A stretch of DNA of 64,000 bases from Lateolabrax maculatus (GCA_031216445.1 CM062204.1:14335001-14399000); one strand, 5' to 3'; shown: positions 10,843 to 23,619, counted from the stretch's first letter. A program made the numbers and translations. Notes: generated from the letters alone by a model not told the origin.

Positions 10843-12066
10843 GCTAATGGCAACAGGCTGGAGATGATGAGATCACCAGAGAGACCAGAAACCTCCAGAC
10901 AACAGCTTTGTCCAAGAACACGCCGCAATAGACACACACACACACACTTACAGCCTTAAGTTATGCTTCTTTTGCCTTTCCTTACCGCCTCCTTTACCTT
11001 GTCAGTCACACCTCGTGTTAGTCCTTTGCTGTCTTACACCTGACTGACGTTTTGATGACACTTCAATCGCCTGACTCAATAAACGTACTTCATCGCTTGC
11101 AGTGTAGAACTTCATGTAGGTCTGCGTACTGTAGCTTGACTCGCCTTGCTACCTATTTGCACCCCTCAGGGAGAGCACTGATTATTCTTAATTTTAGATC
11201 CTAATTATGTGACTCATCAAGGTGGCAAGCTAAAATTCCAGCGTTTAACTTTTCCTTTTTCTGAGCTCACTTCCAATAGTTTCTTATTGCTCCACACTCC
11301 TTTTGTTGCCCTTGACTCACTCAAACAGACTCATTCTTTCAAGCTCTCACCCCCTACTGTAACCCCCCTGCTCCCGAATTTAAACCTCTTACCTCACATC
11401 CTACCCCTGACTCCACTAATAATGTCTCATATGCCCTGACTTTGACTCTCACTCGCACTTGAAGGCCCTTGCTGAAGCCCCCTATCCTCTTATTTTGGCT
11501 TCCTATTCCCTCATCTGAGCTGCCTAGCCCACTCCTCCCATCCTTTTACTCCCCCAAACACACACACAGACGCACATAAACACACATACGCATGCACGTA
11601 GCCCCTCTCTGCTCCTCTCCAGCAGACCGTGGGGCTGCAGGCCTGCAGACCTCAGGGGAAGCCAGAGGGGGCCGTCAGCAAGGGGAGAGGAAACAGGATC
11701 TATCATCACACACACACACGCAAACACATAGATACGCACGTTAAAAGACACACAGGAGTTGACATGAGGCTCAAACACTGACAAAGACACACACGTGCAC
11801 GCACCTCGATCCGGACTTGTCAAAGAGAGCAACGTTTTGAGGCTTTCCAGACAACTGAGGACAGAGGGAAGGAGAGAACGAGAGAGGCTGCCAGAGAGAA
11901 GGAGAGAGAGAAGCGGAAGCCCTCGGAGTTTAGTCTGACTGTTATTATTTCCACACTGCGTGATGGGTCGGGGGTGTAAAGAAGAGAAGGAGGAGGAGGA
12001 GGAGGAGGAGGAGAGCGAAGCCAAATGGGGGGTGCTGCTGCAGGGGGCCTGCGGTTTCCTGTCTGA

Positions 12067-12076
12067 CCCCCCCCCC

Positions 12077-12118
<42 letters not shown>
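12067..12118. repeat. C13 tract fused to (CA)n microsatellite
   Basis: Thirteen C residues (12067-12079) run directly into about 19 CA units. A poly-C/CA compound repeat of this kind is expected to be length-variable. Confidence 0.95.
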
Positions 12119-12119
<1 letters not shown>

Positions 12120-12393
12120 CACTTCCCTACCCGAAGAATGAGAGGAGAGAGGGGGGAATAGAAGGAGAGAAAGGGCAAAGAAAACAGCCGCTCTGACCAA
12201 ACTATGTCAAAATGGAAGTGGAAAGAACAAGGCAGAGACAGAAACGGGGAAGAAAACGAAGTGGGTTTCAACCAAAATATGACAAAACTTCAATGAACCT
12301 CAAACATGGGGAGGGGGCTGGCGGTAAGAAAGAGCTACACAGTCACAGTGGCTCAATCCAGTGGTTTAAAAGCGGTAACAGACACATTGCACA

Positions 12394-12427
<34 letters not shown>

Positions 12428-12632
12428 CTTTTACGTGGCTGTGCATGTGCGTGCGTGTGCTGGCACACATGTGAAGTTGTGTAACGAGTTGCAGCTTTTT
12501 TACGTTTATGACTGTCTGTGGACCACAGTGTCCTTATTTCCTTAACTTCTAATGGAGAATCACCAACTATTCAGCATCCAGGAGTTTAATGTTTAGCCCT
12601 AATGTTCCCTAGGACATGCCCTTTGAGCAGCG

Positions 12633-12634
<2 letters not shown>

Positions 12635-12669
<35 letters not shown>
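12635..12669. repeat. (TG)n microsatellite
   Basis: Pure TG run of about 35 bp in klf3 intron 1. Confidence 0.95.
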
Positions 12670-12671
<2 letters not shown>

Positions 12672-14164
12672 CTGTACACACTCCTGCGCATTTTGTTCCA
12701 CCAGATAACATCAGCATGTTGATTCAGGAAAAAAAAAAAGGCGTAGGGGTTGGGTGGGGTATTTGGGGCGTGAGACAAGTAAATAAGAAATAAATAAAAG
12801 GAGAGGTCACCTCATCTTTTTCCTCTTCTTTTTTAAACTTTTCAAGAGCAAGAGAAGAGTGTAAAGTAAGACAAAGAGGCAGAGAGAGAGAGAGAGAGAG
12901 AGAGGTCGCCCTCATTCCACCCGTCCACCCCCCACATCCACATCCCTCTCTCCTCCCTTCTTTCTCCCTCTTTCTCTCTCACTCCAGGCTCTAAACAGGA
13001 TAAGGGCTTCATATGCCAAGTGGAATGTGTGACGCAAGCCTCAGCCTTGAAACAAAGCACAGGAAACAGGGAGAGACAGAGACAGAGGAACCCAGCGAGG
13101 GAGAGATGTGTATTGTAAAGGACTTGTGAAACGAGGGGGCAGACAAAGAAGCTCAGGTGTGACCGAGTGTTTGAATCTTTCACTCTCTGTTTCTGTAGCA
13201 CACACACACACACGCACACCTGTCACAAGCGTACACTGCACTCAGCTCTGACGCCACGCAGCAACAGCAAAGATCACCTCTCACTCAACGCTGCTTGATT
13301 CCACATCAGGATCAGATTCAGCCTTTACTGACAGCCTGTCAATGCGATCCAACGCCAAAGCAATAAATCAATCAATCAATGAGTGGATTGACAGAAAAAC
13401 TGCAACAATTCTGATGATCAATGAATTGTTTCAGTTGTTTAATCAAGCAAAAATCCTGTAAAAAAAAAATTCAGCGTCTCAAAGGGGAAATTTTGCTGCC
13501 TTTGTGTGTTTTATATAGTTTTAAATTGATTATCTTTAGATTTTGGTCAAAATAAGACAAATATGTCACCTTTTTGACATGTCTGGAAATTAAAACAATG
13601 ACTTTCTTAACTGAATAAAATAATCAGCAGTTAAACCGAGCCCCAACTGATCACACACAATTTTATATCTGTTCTAAATATCTAAATCTAGACCGTTTTA
13701 AACCAGATTAAAATCTCACATTACGTTGTCACAGGTTGTTAACACTGAAAAGGAGAGGGAGACACATCACCTTAAGAGAGTCTCATTTTCTCCCCAACAA
13801 GCCTGTATTTGATCACTTTTTTTTTTTTTTTAATTCTAATTGATTAAACAACAGTTGCCATTGTCTCAGTTATCAGCCAGCTCAAGATCATAAGTCATCA
13901 GGCGAATACGTTTGAAAAAGTGATGTTCGTTTTTCTTAATTTTTACATCTTGAAACATGCGAAAATGTGGATTTAACACGCAAAGCCAAGAAACTGTCAC
14001 AACAACATCTTTAAGTAATTAAGTAACCAGGCGAATTAATTACACACCAGCAGCTCGATCTCATCAGAAAGACCCACAGCTCTGAATTCACGGACTCCTT
14101 TTCTCCCCCATAATAAAGTTGGTTTCATGCAACCCATCTGGCACCACATCTAACCTTCAGAAAC

Positions 14165-14735
14165 ACCACGCAACTACAGTTTCAGGCTTCCCCGCAGCAC
14201 ATCGGACGGGAAATGAGCGCAGTGCGCCGGGCTCACCGTGCGTGAAGCCGCCGGGATAAACGCCGCAGGGACCCGGAGGGGGAGCGCCGGCTCGGACTGA
14301 CCTCTCAGACGGACCGTGCAGTCTAATCCCGGAGGAGAGACGGCGGACTCGCGGCTGCCTCGCTGGGAAGGTCTTCCTCTCGGCGAGAAACTCAATTAGG
14401 CGGCGCGGCTGGAAAAGTGACGCAGGCGACGATCAGCCCTCCGCCGTGTCACTGGCATCAGGCTCCGACCAGAGAAAAAAAAACAACAGAAAAAAAAAAC
14501 AAAAAAAAACAAGACGGTCCAGTGATCGATGGCTCCGCAAAACTTCCCTAAGTTACGAAACTCCCCCCTCCTCTCTCTCTCTCTCTCTCTCTCCGTGTGT
14601 GTGAGTGAGTGTGAGTGTGTGTGTGTGTCGCTCTCCGTTTTTGTGGTTCAGAAACTGTTGCTGTCACATGATCCGCTGTCTGTCTGTTCTCCATGGGGTC
14701 GGGCCGCTGGGCGGGACCGGGGCGGGGTGGTCCAG
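14165..14735 (-). promoter_or_regulatory. klf3: CpG-rich promoter region and probable noncoding first exon of klf3
   Basis: This is the only strongly GC- and CpG-rich block between the two genes, and it lies upstream of the klf3 coding exons. Two good minus-strand donors could end a noncoding exon: ACG|GTGAGC (exon end 14237) and GAG|GTCAGT (exon end 14302). GC boxes GGGCGG and GGGGCGGGG lie at about 14709-14727, TGACGCA (CRE/AP-1-like) near 14418, and CACATG (E-box) near 14666. No TATA box is seen, as expected for a CpG-type promoter. The start site itself cannot be placed. Confidence 0.65.
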
Positions 14736-14738
14736 TGT

Positions 14739-14780
<42 letters not shown>

Positions 14781-14808
14781 GTGTGTGTGTGTGTGAGTGT
14801 GTGTGAGG

Positions 14809-14886
<78 letters not shown>
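14735..14886. repeat. 152-bp compound (TG)n microsatellite next to the klf3 promoter
   Basis: Almost uninterrupted TG/GT dinucleotides broken by repeated GAG and GAGGG variants. It is the longest simple repeat in the window and abuts the GC boxes of the klf3 promoter block. Alternating purine-pyrimidine tracts of this length can adopt Z-DNA. Confidence 0.95.
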
Positions 14887-14887
<1 letters not shown>

Positions 14888-15135
14888 GCAATTTTCTTTT
14901 CAACTTTTGCAGAAGACAACAACCTGGAGGCCACAACAGTTCTGTTCCGTTCACAGCATCAGCGATGGCCACCGGGCCTGTCTGCAGTGTGTGTGTGTGT
15001 GTGTGTGTAATACTATTGAATGTTAAAATCTTCTGCACTTCTTGTTCAGCACCCTGACCTGAATGGTGCACGGAGGAAGTTTTAGGGATGTTTTGTTTTT
15101 GTTTCATCCGAATAGCACAGTCTGACAAGGCTTCA

Positions 15136-15785
15136 CTTTAGCGAGTAAAAGTCCTGCACAAATTGCAAATGTTGTTTCTATAAAAGTAAAGCATTATGGG
15201 CAAAATTTTCATAAAAGTATTCTTTCTGTATTACTGATGCACCGTTGTGTAAGCAGTATTTTGTTATTGGGTGGAAGCTAATTGGCCTTATATTTGGTAA
15301 GCTTGTAATACACACAGCTGCAACTTTATTAGGTAAACCTGTACAAGCTGATGCAATCCAATCCAGACATGTATCAACATATTTTGGTGACATTATCGGA
15401 AATGTGGAAATTCAATTATATGTTTATTATTGAGTTCATGTACTGGACTTTTTGTCACATGCATAAGGGGAGCAGAGAAATATAATGCAGTCCAGAACAA
15501 CAGCACCACTAACTATGATCTCAATGCAAAAACATATTTAAATCAATCCTGATATGACAATTTAAACAAAAACTGAACATTACAGACATCATAACAGTAG
15601 ACTTTATGGCAGAACAGTTGTATTGGATTGTACAACAGACTGTACAAATAAAGGAGACAGTTTTTATTTGTTATTTTATGTGAAATGTTATCCTTCAAAG
15701 GAATTAGTAATGCAGTGGAGTAAAAAGTACAACATTTGACTCTAGAAATACAAATACAAAGTAGCGGAAGTTCAAGTAGAGTTAG
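15136..15785 (+). mobile_element. degraded copy of the 5968-6610 MITE family, termini missing
   Basis: AGTAAAAGTCCTGCAC near 15145, TTGTGTAAGCAGTATTTTGTT near 15245 and GCAGTGGAGTAAAAAGTACAA near 15713 are, from memory, left-half and right-half pieces of the same fish MITE consensus in the right order. About 370 bp of unrelated sequence lies between them. Limits are approximate. Confidence 0.5.
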
Positions 15786-16139
15786 ATTTGAGGAATTCGA
15801 TGTACACTGATATTGACACTGAGGTGTGTTCACACAGAAGAGTTGGACACATCTACATTTCCCGCGTTAATTATTCATAATTGAAAAACGTAGGCCTGAG
15901 TTTATTCACTGATTACAAACATTACTGTAGGGGATTGAGGGTGTGTGTAGGAGGAAGAGGAAGGCCTGGGCGTGACAAGGAACAAGCTCTTCCCACAAGG
16001 AACTGCATTACTGTTACGAGGTAGGGAGAAACAATGAAAGAGCAAAGAGTAAAACAAAGATTTTTCAGAGGTACTCGTTTCTGATGAGTGGACAGGTGCA
16101 CATTAACTTAGGTTTCAGGACACCTCAAACACAGAACCT

Positions 16140-16310
16140 ACCCAACGCAGGCTCTTTTGCTGCTAAATGCTCCACTATGTTCACTTGCTATTTGCTGACT
16201 GTGTTTGTCTGCCGTTTGGTGCAGCGCAGTTAGTGTACAGTGAGCTTTTAGAGCTTTTAGAGCTTTTCTGCCCAAAACAGCTGCCTTCTGCAGCCAAAAA
16301 CAATGCTATC
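16140..16310 (+). repeat. dispersed repeat family B, copy 1
   Basis: It shares GCTCCACT(A/G)TGTT, TCTGTCTGCC, GTAGTGTAC/TTAGTGTACAGTG and the AAAACAGCT...AAAACAATGCT blocks with the copy at 38.0-38.9 kb. Here AAAACAGCT runs uninterrupted into the downstream block, so this copy shows the empty site of the 38.2-kb insertion. It is cut on the right by a retrotransposon tail. Confidence 0.7.
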
Positions 16311-16560
16311 AGAATCAGAATCAGCTTTATTTGCCATGTATGCGTACACGTACAAGGAATTTGACCCCGGTTTTGCTCTCAACGTACATACACAGAAATA
16401 GACAAAGAAAAAACAAGGACAACAAAGCAGAACAAAGGTAAACGTAAACATTTAACTACTATGTACAAATATAAATATAGAAATTGTTCATATACATGAA
16501 CAACAATGACAATGAAATGGAGAAATAGTGCAATGGTGCAGAGTGTAAAGATGCTTGGAT
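16311..16560 (-). mobile_element. 3' end of a non-LTR retrotransposon, (ATTCTG)n-tailed
   Basis: Read on the minus strand it ends AATAAAGCTGATTCTGATTC, preceded by AAATTCCTTGTACGTGTACG. A related tail occurs on the plus strand at 61.6 kb. Short tandem-repeat tails like this mark 3' ends of L2/CR1-type LINEs in fish. No coding part is attached. Confidence 0.65.
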
Positions 16561-18262
16561 GAATATGGAAAGATTGTCACAGGATACTTATATACATGAG
16601 GAAGGTGGAGAACACACACACACACACGCACACACACACAGATACATATCTGTCACTACAGCACTGTCCTCCATGCTCTTTGTGCAGCGAGGTGAGGCAG
16701 TGCTGGGTGCCTCAGCACTGTGGAGCTGGCTGTTGAAACAAGGCAGTGATGATATGACATCTGTTATTTCATGGATGGTTTCTATATTTGTGTAGGTGTA
16801 AGCCTTTCAAGTCTGAACACACATCCGTTTAAGCTTAGCCAGCTCCGTCTGCATAAGAAGTGGAGTACGAGACGTGCTGATGTCTGACAGGATGGTAGCA
16901 TAAGTCACCGTAACTGCGTATCTGTGTCAAAAATGACTCAGAGAGAACTATATGTGCATGACTCCACAATACACTGTGAACCTATAGACAGAAACAAGAA
17001 TTAAGAATTTACATTATGTAAGTCACATACCAGGTGTGTCATTTTAATACATTTCCAGTATGTTTCCAGTCAAGTCTGTTTTATACATTTTCTAATACTA
17101 AATTTCTGGGATTGGTAGAGATGACTACAATGGAAATAAGCCTTCGGGCTTTATTGTGTCTACATACTCTGTGATTTTGGAATGTATGTAATGACTTCAA
17201 TGCAGTGTATATGCGTTTTTGAATCCTCAGACAAATTCAATCAATCAATCAGACAGTATTTGATGTACTGTATGACCTGAGATTTAGACAGAATTAAAAT
17301 GTACCTGATACAAGTCACTGTCACTATTGACAAGACCTGGCACACATGGCACATTGTTAAAATAAAACCAGAGTTGAGTTTCTGATATTTAATCTTTCTT
17401 TCTTTATCTTTGCTTTCCATCACAATGATCTAAACATTGAATGCAGACCTACCTAGGCCGATCCATATCATCATGTAGACAAAATCCAAACATCTTTGGA
17501 CTGTTTCTTCCAAAGAAATTGAGTAAGACATTTCATTATACATTTCAGTATCTTATGTGCAAACACACCTGTGTATGACCTTTTACCAACATTTGGAGCC
17601 AGGGACAAATGCTCAATTTGTAATCTTTCTTTCCTTGATCTTTCCTTTCCATCAAAAAAAATATCATAAATTACTGGGATAATTTCTCTGGAAAAACCTT
17701 GGTCTGGAGTAACTTTAAATACTTTGAATACTTTAATACTTCTATCGTCCTCTACTGTATTGTGGTGTACTGGCATACGTCAGTGGTGGAAATTGAAAAA
17801 AAACCTCTGCAAATAAAATCAAAACTCTCCTCATGGTTAAATATCGGAAGATCACAAGAGATAAGTGTGAACAAAAGTTTTAATAGTGTACATGTTTGCA
17901 ATTTGGGTGAACCATTTAATGTCCCCTTTGTTGAAGTTTTTTCATACTTGTGTCTATCTAGTTTCATTACAGTACGTCCTACTTCTAGTCACACATATGT
18001 GATGCTGCTTGTGAGCTCCTACAGTCACAGTCTTCTTTCTTGTGTTTTCTTTTTGCCTCTTGTCATGTTACTGCATACTTGTGTGATGATGTTTTTTTTT
18101 AATTGACACTACTGCAGGATATGAACAAATGTATTTATCATACATTATATCTGCAGGTAGACACACACACACCAATAATATAGGCATCCTGCAGACGTTG
18201 TTCATGCAGAAATGAGTTATGAAGGTTTTTCGGATTTAAGCAACACCCTGGATTGTTCATTC

Positions 18263-18271
<9 letters not shown>

Positions 18272-18316
<45 letters not shown>
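18272..18316. repeat. (CT)n microsatellite
   Basis: Pure CT dinucleotide tract of about 45 bp, directly abutting the first of two hairpins that start at 18317. Confidence 0.95.
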
Positions 18317-18319
<3 letters not shown>

Positions 18320-18428
18320 TCTGCACATGCATGGGCCAGCATGTGCAGACAATGCAGAGTCAGCGCCCATTGGCTAAATCTTTAAATAGAAAGAGCTTTA
18401 ACTTTTCAGCACATTGAGCTGAAAAGTT
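18317..18428. repeat. two consecutive perfect inverted repeats
   Basis: Arms 18317-18330 and 18339-18352 (14 bp, 8-nt loop ATGGGCCA) are exact reverse complements. A second pair, AACTTTTCAGC at 18400-18410 and its complement at 18418-18428 (11 bp, 7-nt loop), follows 47 bp later. No flanking gene or terminator context explains them. Confidence 0.85.
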
Positions 18429-19405
18429 CTAACAAACACAAACAAACACCAGTGCATTTACAGATTCATAGTTACTTTGATGGCATTTAGTTAATAAGGG
18501 GTCATGTGTTATAACTAACACTACAATAACAATACATTTTAAGTTGTTGTTTCAGTGAACATCATAAGTATGTACCTACTTTTTACTTGGCTGGATCACA
18601 ACAGTTTAGGTGTTTTGGTTTTTAAAATTATTTTAATTTTCATATTTTATGAATAAGAGCTAAACTTTTTGAGGGTTGTAAAATATTATGATTTTTATTT
18701 TTATTTTTTATTAATCCCTCAACCTGTATTGGTTATATATCATATTACATTTTGTAGTTTAGTAAATTACAAAGTTATTTTTATGAAAAGTTGATGCAAT
18801 TGCTTCCCAAAAGTCAAATAAATGTAGCTCATTTATTTAATTTTTTTTCATCTGCGCACCTCTTCTATTTCCATTGTGTATTACATTGTGGGAGAATAAT
18901 GTCCATCAACGGCACGCTCAAAAAATGTGTTTTGTGTGAACACACTACAAACTGAAAACCTGCTTAGAATCAGTAGGTAGTGTGGATTTTGGACACGTGC
19001 TACTGTTGGCTTTACGTCAGAATAAAATAATGTCCCCTGAGTTGTGTACCTGTGTGTGACATTGTTTTGACATTGAGTTTTCCCCCAAACTCATCTTCAG
19101 TGAGAAAGAGTTCCACAGAGTTTAACTTGTTCATCAGGTTGTGTGTGTGTGCAAGTAACTGAAGACGTTTAATCGTGCCAACTTCACAGGTATTTTATCC
19201 AGAACAATATGGGGAATCATAAGGCTTAACAATTGTCTATTATGTGAATTTTTGTGGAATTTGTCATATCATTGTTCTGTGTTGAGAAGGTAAACAAGAT
19301 TTTTTCAGTTAAACAAAACACACGGAACTAGTCACTGATCCAGGGTATGTGATGCTACACTGCTTATCAGATAAGAGGAGCAAAACATTCTCTAAAACTT
19401 TCTAG

Positions 19406-19410
<5 letters not shown>

Positions 19411-19495
<85 letters not shown>
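19411..19495. repeat. (TA)37 microsatellite followed by (CA)n
   Basis: About 74 bp of pure TA changes into a short CA run. Long TA tracts extrude cruciforms and are difficult to assemble, so the true length is uncertain. Confidence 0.95.
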
Positions 19496-19497
<2 letters not shown>

Positions 19498-19785
19498 GTA
19501 AAGCTTTTAAAACTATTTCTAGAATAATCACTAGCCCTTATAAATTTACAACAGATAGATGGCGACTACTCTGTCTCTAGTTACCATTACTGTCATGTTA
19601 ATTATAATTAGAGTTATTATTTATTGTAAATATTACAATTATGGTATGATGCTGTTATTTTTTAAATATATTCTATTGTTAATAGTTGTTCATCTTTATT
19701 GACTGAACTTTTAAGTAATACTGTGTCATGCGCAACAACAGCAGCAATTCCTTCCAGGGAATTAGAAGAGAAAGCGAAAGAAGAG

Positions 19786-19817
<32 letters not shown>

Positions 19818-21526
19818 ACTCCTGCATCTATCCAACAGTGGACCTTGGCAAAGTGACATATTCACCAACAGTGGATCAGTGAACCAACAGGGGACATTTT
19901 GGGGGTCAACTTTAAATCATGCTAAAATCATGTCTAACACACAGGATTTCAATCAATTATAAAATGCACTTGGATCTTCAAGCTATTCATATAGGAATGC
20001 AATTTCTTTGTTGATGCACTTAACAGAAAAAAGCCCCATACTTTTACTGTAAGGATTGTTCACTAGTACATAATGACACAAATTCCCTCTTAGATAGCAA
20101 TATTCACACTCTGACATGGATATGTAAAAAAAAAAAAAAGAAAAATTCATCAATTTACATTTAGTCTATGAAATGGTGAAAAATACCCATCACAATTTCT
20201 TAAAGCCCTAGTTAAAAAAAATATCTGTTTTGTCTCACCAAAAGTCCAAAAGCCGAATATATTCAGTTTAAGATCACAAAAAACAAAGAGAAGCATCAAA
20301 TCTTAACATTTTAGAAACTTTAATTTAGTCAAAACACAAACACGCAGCCCTCTCATTATTTTTAAATGAGGCCACTCCACTCCACAGTTTGGGTGCCAAT
20401 GCACAGGGATCAGGCAAAATCGCCAGGTTCTTTGGTTAAAAAATGTAATCTAGTTCAACTTTTGCTGAAACACAATGCCTCATCATGCGGCAAGGCGCCG
20501 GGTTGGCCATTAAGCGCATGTAAGCAAAAATTCCTGGTGAACGTGAATATTGTATCATTACAGTTTACCTGGCAATCATCACAACAAAAGATAAAATGAT
20601 TGTTCCCATGATAACCTTCTAGAGTTGTAAAAGCCAACCTCATAGTATTATAAGCTGCTGTGCAGTGTTTGGGTATATGATAAGGTTTCAAACTGGACTT
20701 TGTGGATCGTATTTCATGGTTTAACCAGTACCTGAGATAACAAACCCCCGCCAATGCAGAGCCTTTTATGTGTTGAAATGTTTTTTAACATCTGAACACC
20801 CACTTACACCTTTAAACAAGTTCCCATCCTTATCAAAGTTGTAAGTGGCCCTCTCCTACTGCCACTCCCCAACGACAGGCGTGACAAAGAGAGGGGGAAA
20901 CTGTTAACATATTTATCATTGCTCTGGCCAGTGACAAAGTTCCTTGTAAATGCACAAATGTCTTGGCAGCAACACAAAGGTGCTTGTTCAAATTCTTTGT
21001 AATGCGCGGTATGATGACTACAAGCTTAAACCCATTGGTCTCACAATAAAGTTATTCTTTATACCACAAGTGTTGCTGGAGTTTTGACCCCTTCAGCAAC
21101 ACACAGACCTCCACTGTATGTAAACTGGATGCTGCTGTTCCCCGCCGCTGTATGGTCAAGCTCTTCCCCCAGTTTACTCATGCAGAGAAGACATTTTACA
21201 TTGTTTCAAAACCTTTAAATGTCGCTGTATGTATCTCCATGTTTCTATCAAACGGGAAAATTTTGATCATGATTAGAAAAAGCATAGCAGAGATAATGAC
21301 ACTTCCTGCTTGTGCTACTGTCATTTTTTTCATAGTCAAATGTGACCCATTCACATTGAATGATAACATTTTTGTTCTTTAGTTCTTTATTTGTGCATTC
21401 AACAAGAGAAAAAAAGAAAAAGAAATTCATGGATTATAATAACATATTTTCACTGCTTTCATACAGTGTCATCATATCTCATTTATATAGTACTATACTC
21501 CTTTAAGAGAAGCAGTTTAAGATCTT
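19496..21526. other. intergenic sequence
   Basis: AT-rich sequence with no gene or element I can support. It holds a short (TG)n at about 19790-19815 and A-runs. Small open frames here show no motifs. Confidence 0.5.
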
Positions 21527-22252
21527 TTAAAAAAATCTGAAATGAGGAGTGACCACAAAGTGAAACAGAAAAGCTGTCCCATATGACTGGACCATATCAA
21601 ATATATCATACATGTTTAACAACCTCTGGGTTTGAATTAATGGGTCAGTATGAGTATTCCAGCCAGAGTTAGTGACCATTATAAGACATTTTTTGTGATA
21701 AAAATATGGAATAGAGACTGGATTTATATGTGCTTGCCGATACTCTACTGCCATAAGAAATTGAAGGATACATCATACAATAAAATTGAAGTTTTCTTGA
21801 CAGAATATGTCTTATTCTCTGTAAAAGATTTGTAACTTTATTGGACACATAAGAGATGTGTTCTTTACAATAAAGCTGATCATCGATGATTACATCTAAG
21901 AACTTAACATGGGAAACAAATTCTTGGCCATTATTAGCTATGAGAATGAGGAAGGGATGATCAGATTTTAAGCTTTACTTTATTCACTTGAACCAGATAC
22001 CCATCCTATCCACAACATTGTTTATACGTGTTATCAGCCTATGTTCATATTTATCTGTAAGAATATATAAATAAATAAATAAAAATAAATATAAAATGAA
22101 GAGCACTTTGATACCAAATGCAAATCACTGAATAAATAAATAGAAGAGGACCTAGTAGGGAACTTTGCTTGTTTCATGTTAAGCAGCTAGCTTTTAAAGC
22201 AGTTGAGTTCAGTAACAATAACATCATAAGCTTGTTGCTTATTTAATAATGT

Positions 22253-22323
<71 letters not shown>

Positions 22324-22640
22324 TATCATAATATGGATATATTCAGTGTCAAAAGCTTTTGACAAATCATTAAATACTCCAAATGTGAAGTCGTTGTTAT
22401 CCAAACCAGCAGCTATTCCGTCAGCTAAGCGGACCAAGGCCATAGAGGTAGAATTGTTTTCACGAAATCCACCAAATTGATAGTCATATAGTAACTTACT
22501 CTTCATTAAGTATATGACTGATCTATTTTACACAATTTTTTCAATTATTTTAGAGAAAAAAGTTAATAAAGAAATTGGTCTTTAATTTGCAAAAAATATT
22601 AATGGATTAATAGGTTTAAATAATGGGGCAACGTTGGCCC
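21527..22640 (-). mobile_element. degraded non-LTR retrotransposon, reverse-transcriptase remnant
   Basis: Minus-strand peptides occur in the order expected of a LINE reverse transcriptase. RPISLLP-like and FSKIIEKIV-like blocks lie near 22600-22530, LLYDYQFGG.FRENNSTSMAL near 22490, and GVFNDLSKAFDT near 22370. VIIDDQLYCKEHISYVSNKV lies near 21885 and HTDPLIQ...LLNMYDI near 21640. A (TA)31 tract follows SKAFDT and the catalytic YxDD region is not seen. Frames are broken, so this is a dead copy; the clade is not certain. Confidence 0.75.
22259..22320. repeat. (AT)31 microsatellite inside the LINE remnant
   Basis: Pure AT run of about 62 bp. It lies within the reverse-transcriptase remnant just after the SKAFDT motif, where the catalytic part of the domain would be expected. 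Confidence 0.95.
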
Positions 22641-22654
22641 ATTTCAGTTTATCT

Positions 22655-23030
22655 GGTGTTTCATTCTTGCTGGGGACTTCAACCATGCTGACCTAAAGTC
22701 AGTATTACCAAAAACTACACCAGCACGTTGACTTTCCAACAAGAGGAAATAACATACTGGACCTTGTTTACCCAAACCTTTAAAGGAACATACAAGGCCG
22801 CCCCACTCCCCCACCTCAGCCTCTCCGAACACATCACTATTGTGTTAAAGCCAGCATACAGACCATGTGCAACAGTTCAGAAACTGGTACGTGTGTTGCC
22901 TGAGGGTGCTACCTCTGCACTCCAGAAACGTTTTGCACCACTGACTGCCATGTTCAGACAAGCAGCCACATACAACCAACACACTGACAAACAGGAGAAC
23001 ATCAGAAAGACACTCTACTGTTTATTTGTA
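22655..23030 (+). mobile_element. non-LTR retrotransposon fragment, endonuclease C-terminus and linker (L2-like)
   Basis: The translation begins with a LAGDFNHADL-type motif (the endonuclease GDFN signature) in one frame. It continues in another frame with GTYKAAPLPHLSLSEHITI, LKPAYRP and a PEGATSALQ-type linker. The order and motifs are those of fish L2/Maui-like LINEs as I recall them. Frame changes and loss of the following reverse transcriptase show that it is a pseudogene. Confidence 0.7.
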
Positions 23031-23619
23031 CAGTTAGTAATAATATTATCTATCAGTGACTTACTGGATACATTTGCAAATAATCGATTTACACATTTTT
23101 CTGAGTAAATTAATATTGAAATAGCCGAATATAAAACATGTTTTACACTCCAGGGAGACCCACGACAGAAAAATATAAAGGTAGTGAGTTAAAATAGTCA
23201 GTTAACAACTCAAAGGGCTTTGGCATACTCCTAACACTTCTTTTTTCATTTTAAAGAGTCTTCAGTGTAATACTGTAATATTTTCAAGTATCTAACTTCT
23301 GATCAAAAACATTGAAATGATTATCAGGATCAGCATGAGAGAAGGGTGACAGATTTGAGAAATTGGAAAATGCTACAAAGTCACTTACTGGTTTGGAGGA
23401 TCCTAAACAGGGTTATCGGTGTCAAGTTACATTCGAGGACTTACTGTCATATACAGAATTAAAGATTGCTGATTTGTGATGATGGGGATGATGATGGCTT
23501 GAAGGTGTCACTGGATGGACAGTTGTTCTGAGCAAATTGCGTTGAACTTTGAATTATTTTATCTAAATTAGGGGATTTGTTTTATTGACTGATCTTATGA
23601 TTTGTTGATTTTAATCAGC

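Larger units (their letters stand above)
9159..14164. other. klf3 intron 1, part 2
   Basis: No exon could be supported. The stretch is rich in simple sequence: (CA)n at about 10642-10667 and 10802-10841, (GAG)n at 11985-12013, C13 followed by (CA)n at 12067-12118, (TG)n at 12392-12418 and 12635-12669, and (GA)n at 12882-12904. A GC-richer patch at about 11605-11700 could hide an alternative noncoding first exon, but nothing proves it. Confidence 0.5.
16561..19408. other. intergenic sequence between tbc1d1 and klf3
   Basis: No supported gene. A pyrimidine-rich segment (TAATCTTTCTTTC...) near 17390 recurs imperfectly near 17620, suggesting a local duplication. The frame at 17471-17776 spans one of these copies and matches nothing I recognise. 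Confidence 0.5.

Noticed and set aside
11590..11700. Alternative noncoding first exon of klf3
   Set aside because: Slightly GC-richer patch, but no convincing promoter and donor combination compared with the 14.2-14.7 kb block.
11524..12271. Several overlapping Cys/Val- and Ser-rich frames
   Set aside because: Translations of CA/TG microsatellites and (GAG)n; no coding evidence.
14548..15128. Thr-His repeat proteins of 128 and 154 codons
   Set aside because: Direct translation of the long (TG)n/(CA)n tract.
17471..17776. 101-codon minus-strand frame
   Set aside because: Spans a locally duplicated pyrimidine-rich segment and resembles no protein family I recognise. Could be checked by a protein search, but nothing supports it here.
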